In this document: piece by piece, positions 61,524-64,000 of the stretch
Position numbering within the stretch: position 1 is the stretch's first letter
Layout of the letters: each line of letters begins with the position of its first letter
Origin: an uncultured Pelagibacteraceae bacterium
Lineage (GTDB): Bacteria > Pseudomonadota > Alphaproteobacteria > Pelagibacterales > Pelagibacteraceae
Reading direction: 5' to 3'
Assembly (NCBI GenBank): GCA_902580275.1
Contig: CACHJZ010000001.1
Location: 62,001-126,000 of the forward strand
Length of the DNA stretch: 64,000 bases
Translations under genes and position numbers: made by a program
Notes under the pieces: model-generated
Told to the model about the DNA's origin: nothing
What the model saw: only the letters and a program-made list of their open reading frames with translations
Database searches by the model: none

Positions 61524-63734
61524 TGGTTTTCCAGTTGCAAGTGTGTGTTTAATTCTTTGTTGTGTTTTTTCAGTTTGTATAAGTCTCATAAAAGCTTCAA
61601 GTTCAAGATTATAAAGATCATCTTCACTAAGCTGTTTATCTATTGTTGTGTCTCCTCCGCTTAAGACATTTGCTAATTCTTCTCCAACTTTAAATCCGTG
61701 ATCCAAAATAATTTTATCATTATAAAGCTTCTCTAAGGATTTTATCATTTTATCTTTTAAAGGTTTGCCTGAAAGTTTAAACGTACATTCTTTTGGCGGT
61801 TGGAAATTTTTATTTTCCTCTAATAGTTTTTTTGCTTCTTCAAAAAGACTATTTCTATTCATAACTTTTTTATCCTCAGGTCTTAAGAATTTTAATGGCA
61901 AAGCCTCTACAGTTGAAGTTGCTGTTTTAGCATAACCAATAATATTAAAAACTTGAAGAGGAGCATAATCTGGGTCTTTCTTTGCTTCTTCTGTTTGCGA
62001 CCATCTCCATAAAACTTCCTTACATCCGCCGCCAGCTGGTACTACTCCAACTCCAGTTTCGACTAGTCCCATTACTATATTTGTATGTGAAACTACAAAA
62101 TTAGATTGAATTGCTACCTCTTCTCCTCCACCTAAAACTAAACCAGATGGAGCAGATATTACTGGATATTTAGAATACTTTAAATGCTTACAAGTTTGCT
62201 GAAAATATTTTATAAACTTTTCTATAGATTTAAAGTCTCCTTTTTCCACAAATTCCATTGTGTATTTTAAATTAACTCCTGCTGAAAATTGCATGCTCTC
62301 ATTAATTATAATTAAAGGTTTATCAGTAGCGTTTTTTAATGCATCCATTGAGTCATAATCTAAAGCACAAGCTTTAGTGGTAAATTCAACAATATTGAAA
62401 TCCTTAAATCTAAATATATCAGCCGATTTGTTTTTATCGATTTTAATTGCTTTTGGTTTAATTTTACCCAGAGTTTCAATATCTGTATAAAGCTGTCTTT
62501 GACCATAAAAATTTTCGTCTTTTGTTTTTGATAAATCTTCTAGGAAAGAGTTTCCTTTAACATCTCCTACTCTATCAAAAAAGTTTTTAACCCCAATCGA
62601 TTTTAACATTTCAAATGGTCCCATTGACCAGTTAAAACCAAGCCTCATAGCTTCATCGATATCATTAAATTTATCTGTAATACCAGGAACTAAAGAAGAT
62701 GAGTATTTTATGATTTGTGAAATTACTGACCAGGCATACTCACCAAATTTATCTTTCCTGTTTATTAACAAATTTAAATCTACTTTTTCTATTCCTAATT
62801 CAATTTTTTTAGATGTTGAGTATTCTCCTGTTTGCAAATTTATAGCCTCTAATATTTTTTTATTTTCTTGTTTGTTCATTCTATAGAAACCACCTTTGCC
62901 TTTTCTCCCAGTGTATCCATCTTTAATTAGTTTTGTGATTAATGGAATTTCTTTTGCAACTTTCTGAAATGGATCATTTTCAGGTAATTCCTTTATAAAA
63001 CTTTTTAAAACGTCCGACATTAAATCAATACCAATTAAATCATAAAGTCCAAATACACCTGTTTTTGGAATACCCATCGGTCTACCGAAAATTGCATCTG
63101 CTTCCTCAATAGATAAATTCATTTTAAATGCTTCTGTCATTGCTACTTGCATAGCAAATACACCAATTCTATTTCCCAAAAATCCAGGTGTGTCGTTACA
63201 AATAATAGCTCCTTTACCAAGCTCATGTTCACAAAACTTTTTGAGATAATTTATTTTTTCTAAATCCGAACTTTTACTTTTAACAATCTCTAAGAGACCC
63301 ATGTATCTCACAGGATTAAAAAAATGTGTAATACAAAAGTCTTTTTTATCTTCTTCGGATAATTTTTCAGATAAAACGCTAATGGGTATAGAGGATGTAT
63401 TTGAGGATACGATGGTATTTTTTTTTCTTGTATCAAATATTTTTTTATAAATATTGTGTTTAATATCAATTCTTTCTACAACAGCCTCGACAATCCAGTC
63501 TGCATCGGCCACTTCTTTAAAATCATCATTAATATTTCCAACATTGATACCATCAATTTTTGATTTATCAATTAGCAGGGGTGGTCTTGATTTTTGAATT
63601 CTTTCTTTTGCTTTTTGACTGATTTCTGTTGTCAGATCTAATAAGGTAACAGGAACATTGGCATTACAAAGATGTGCAGCGATACCACTTCCCATCGTTC
63701 CAGAGCCAATAACAACAACTTTATTTATTTTCAT
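61512..63734 (-). CDS. 3-hydroxyacyl-CoA dehydrogenase/enoyl-CoA hydratase fusion
   Basis: A 740-aa two-part fatty-acid oxidation enzyme in the FadN-like order. First is a hydroxyacyl-CoA dehydrogenase (VVIGSGTMGSGIAAHLCNA, ITHFFNPVRYMGLLEIV, CNDTPGFLGNRIG), then an enoyl-CoA hydratase/isomerase domain (about 440-620: SAPSGLVLGGGEEVAIQSNFVV, GLVETGVGVVPAGGGCKEVL). E. coli FadB has the hydratase first, so this is not classic FadB. It would run two steps of beta-oxidation with a separate thiolase. No fadA-like gene adjoins it. No clear regulatory site is seen in the 50-bp gap upstream. Confidence 0.9.
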   Translation of the reverse strand: MKINKVVVIGSGTMGSGIAAHLCNANVPVTLLDLTTEISQKAKERIQKSRPPLLIDKSKIDGINVGNINDDFKEVADADWIVEAVVERIDIKHNIYKKIFDTRKKNTIVSSNTSSIPISVLSEKLSEEDKKDFCITHFFNPVRYMGLLEIVKSKSSDLEKINYLKKFCEHELGKGAIICNDTPGFLGNRIGVFAMQVAMTEAFKMNLSIEEADAIFGRPMGIPKTGVFGLYDLIGIDLMSDVLKSFIKELPENDPFQKVAKEIPLITKLIKDGYTGRKGKGGFYRMNKQENKKILEAINLQTGEYSTSKKIELGIEKVDLNLLINRKDKFGEYAWSVISQIIKYSSSLVPGITDKFNDIDEAMRLGFNWSMGPFEMLKSIGVKNFFDRVGDVKGNSFLEDLSKTKDENFYGQRQLYTDIETLGKIKPKAIKIDKNKSADIFRFKDFNIVEFTTKACALDYDSMDALKNATDKPLIIINESMQFSAGVNLKYTMEFVEKGDFKSIEKFIKYFQQTCKHLKYSKYPVISAPSGLVLGGGEEVAIQSNFVVSHTNIVMGLVETGVGVVPAGGGCKEVLWRWSQTEEAKKDPDYAPLQVFNIIGYAKTATSTVEALPLKFLRPEDKKVMNRNSLFEEAKKLLEENKNFQPPKECTFKLSGKPLKDKMIKSLEKLYNDKIILDHGFKVGEELANVLSGGDTTIDKQLSEDDLYNLELEAFMRLIQTEKTQQRIKHTLATGKPLIN

Positions 63735-63784
63735 GTGTCAATTTTATATTAAATTTAATTGTTTCATGAAATAAAAAAATTGTA

Positions 63785-64000
63785 TCAATTTGACATTTGC
63801 TGATTTTTTAAATCATTAATTTTTATATGGCACCGGATTGCATTTCCATTTTCATCTATTTGCCATGGTGGAACATCTGTTTTACAAATTTGACCTAATA
63901 ATCTTGGACATCTTCCTTGGAATGAGCATCCTTTTTCGGGTGGCTTTTCTTCTACAATGTCTTCTGCGACTAATTTCGGTTTAATATCTGGGTCTGGTTC
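63785..64000 (-). CDS. Oligopeptide/dipeptide-type ABC transporter ATP-binding protein, C-terminal end (partial)
   Basis: Reading the minus strand from the right edge gives 71 codons to the stop at 63785; the start is beyond the window. The segment CSFQGRCPRLLGQIC and the final RCHI form the Cys cluster of the oligopeptide ABC ATPase C-terminal domain (oligo_HPY type, as in DppD/DppF/OppF). Walker motifs are outside the window. The acidic, Pro-rich stretch before it suggests a linker. Family is likely; the substrate (peptide, nickel or sugar) is not determined. Confidence 0.75.
   Translation of the reverse strand, partial: EPDPDIKPKLVAEDIVEEKPPEKGCSFQGRCPRLLGQICKTDVPPWQIDENGNAIRCHIKINDLKNQQMSN

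Noticed and set aside
1-64000. tRNA, rRNA, CRISPR, insertion sequence or prophage features
   Set aside because: No cloverleaf-like intergenic sequence, regularly spaced repeats, transposase, integrase or phage structural genes were seen, and the gaps are too short to hide most of them.

Overview
The window is chromosomal DNA from a streamlined marine alphaproteobacterium of the SAR11 group (Pelagibacterales). The DNA is visibly AT-rich, genes abut or overlap, and nearly every stretch is coding. The gene set is typical of SAR11 methylated-osmolyte and one-carbon metabolism: glycine betaine and TMAO transporters, Tdm, DMGDH, heterotetrameric sarcosine oxidase, formate-THF ligase, a DmdA-like GcvT protein, GmaS and N-methylglutamate synthase subunits. 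I see no rRNA, tRNA, CRISPR array, insertion sequence, prophage or integration site. The assignment rests on gene content and recognised protein motifs; no database was searched.

Layout. (1) 1-4788, minus: a betaine unit reading bhmT-like > dimethylglycine dehydrogenase > SAM methyltransferase > Rieske oxygenase (cut by the left edge). (2) 5058-9155, plus: a betaine-type binding protein and permease with no ATPase, then a small MetF-like protein coupled to a DmdA-like THF demethylase. (3) 9199-16221: a Yip1-type membrane protein, an overlapping four-gene minus-strand unit of unknown function (M19 peptidase homologue, 553-aa protein, DUF3726 protein, and a 51-aa two-CxxC protein absent from the ORF track), purEK, an MBL hydrolase and a GNAT. 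(4) 16226-23112: soxBDAG divergent from fhs. (5) 23104-34790, minus: tmoX, a terminator, then MORN protein, anchored protein, tmoV, tmoW, glpK, gpsA, Fe-ADH, a class I amidotransferase, gshA and gshB. (6) 34895-48612, plus: tdm, a winged-helix protein, a DAO-family oxidoreductase, a glnT-like synthetase, mgsABC/glxBCD, a basic protein, amt, two tiny membrane proteins, gmaS and a diaminopropionate ammonia-lyase-like enzyme. (7) 48614-64000: housekeeping genes (photolyase, YjbQ, cupin, bamB, yfgM-like, acnA, lysE, csaA, argE, ALDH, ureohydrolase, a secreted metalloprotease, a cyclophilin, a FadB-type enzyme) and the C-terminus of an oligopeptide ABC ATPase.

How the genes work together (inference from family knowledge). 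Betaine would be demethylated by BHMT to dimethylglycine, by DMGDH to sarcosine and by SoxBDAG to glycine. The last two steps deliver C1 units to THF, and Fhs (working towards formate plus ATP) would harvest them. TMAO would enter through TmoXVW and be split by Tdm into dimethylamine and formaldehyde. Methylamine would be glutamylated by GmaS and turned into N-methylglutamate by MgsABC. The dimethylamine monooxygenase (Dmm) and TMA monooxygenase (Tmm) are not in the window, and a dedicated N-methylglutamate dehydrogenase is not clearly separable from SoxBDAG or the lone DAO-family enzyme.

The least-explained parts are the M19/553-aa/DUF3726/zinc-ribbon operon, the MORN and anchored proteins between tmoX and tmoVW, the ATPase-less betaine transporter, the DmdA-like protein with its MetF partner, and the small membrane proteins around amt. 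Five of six convergent gene pairs overlap at their 3' ends, and the sixth is separated by one base.
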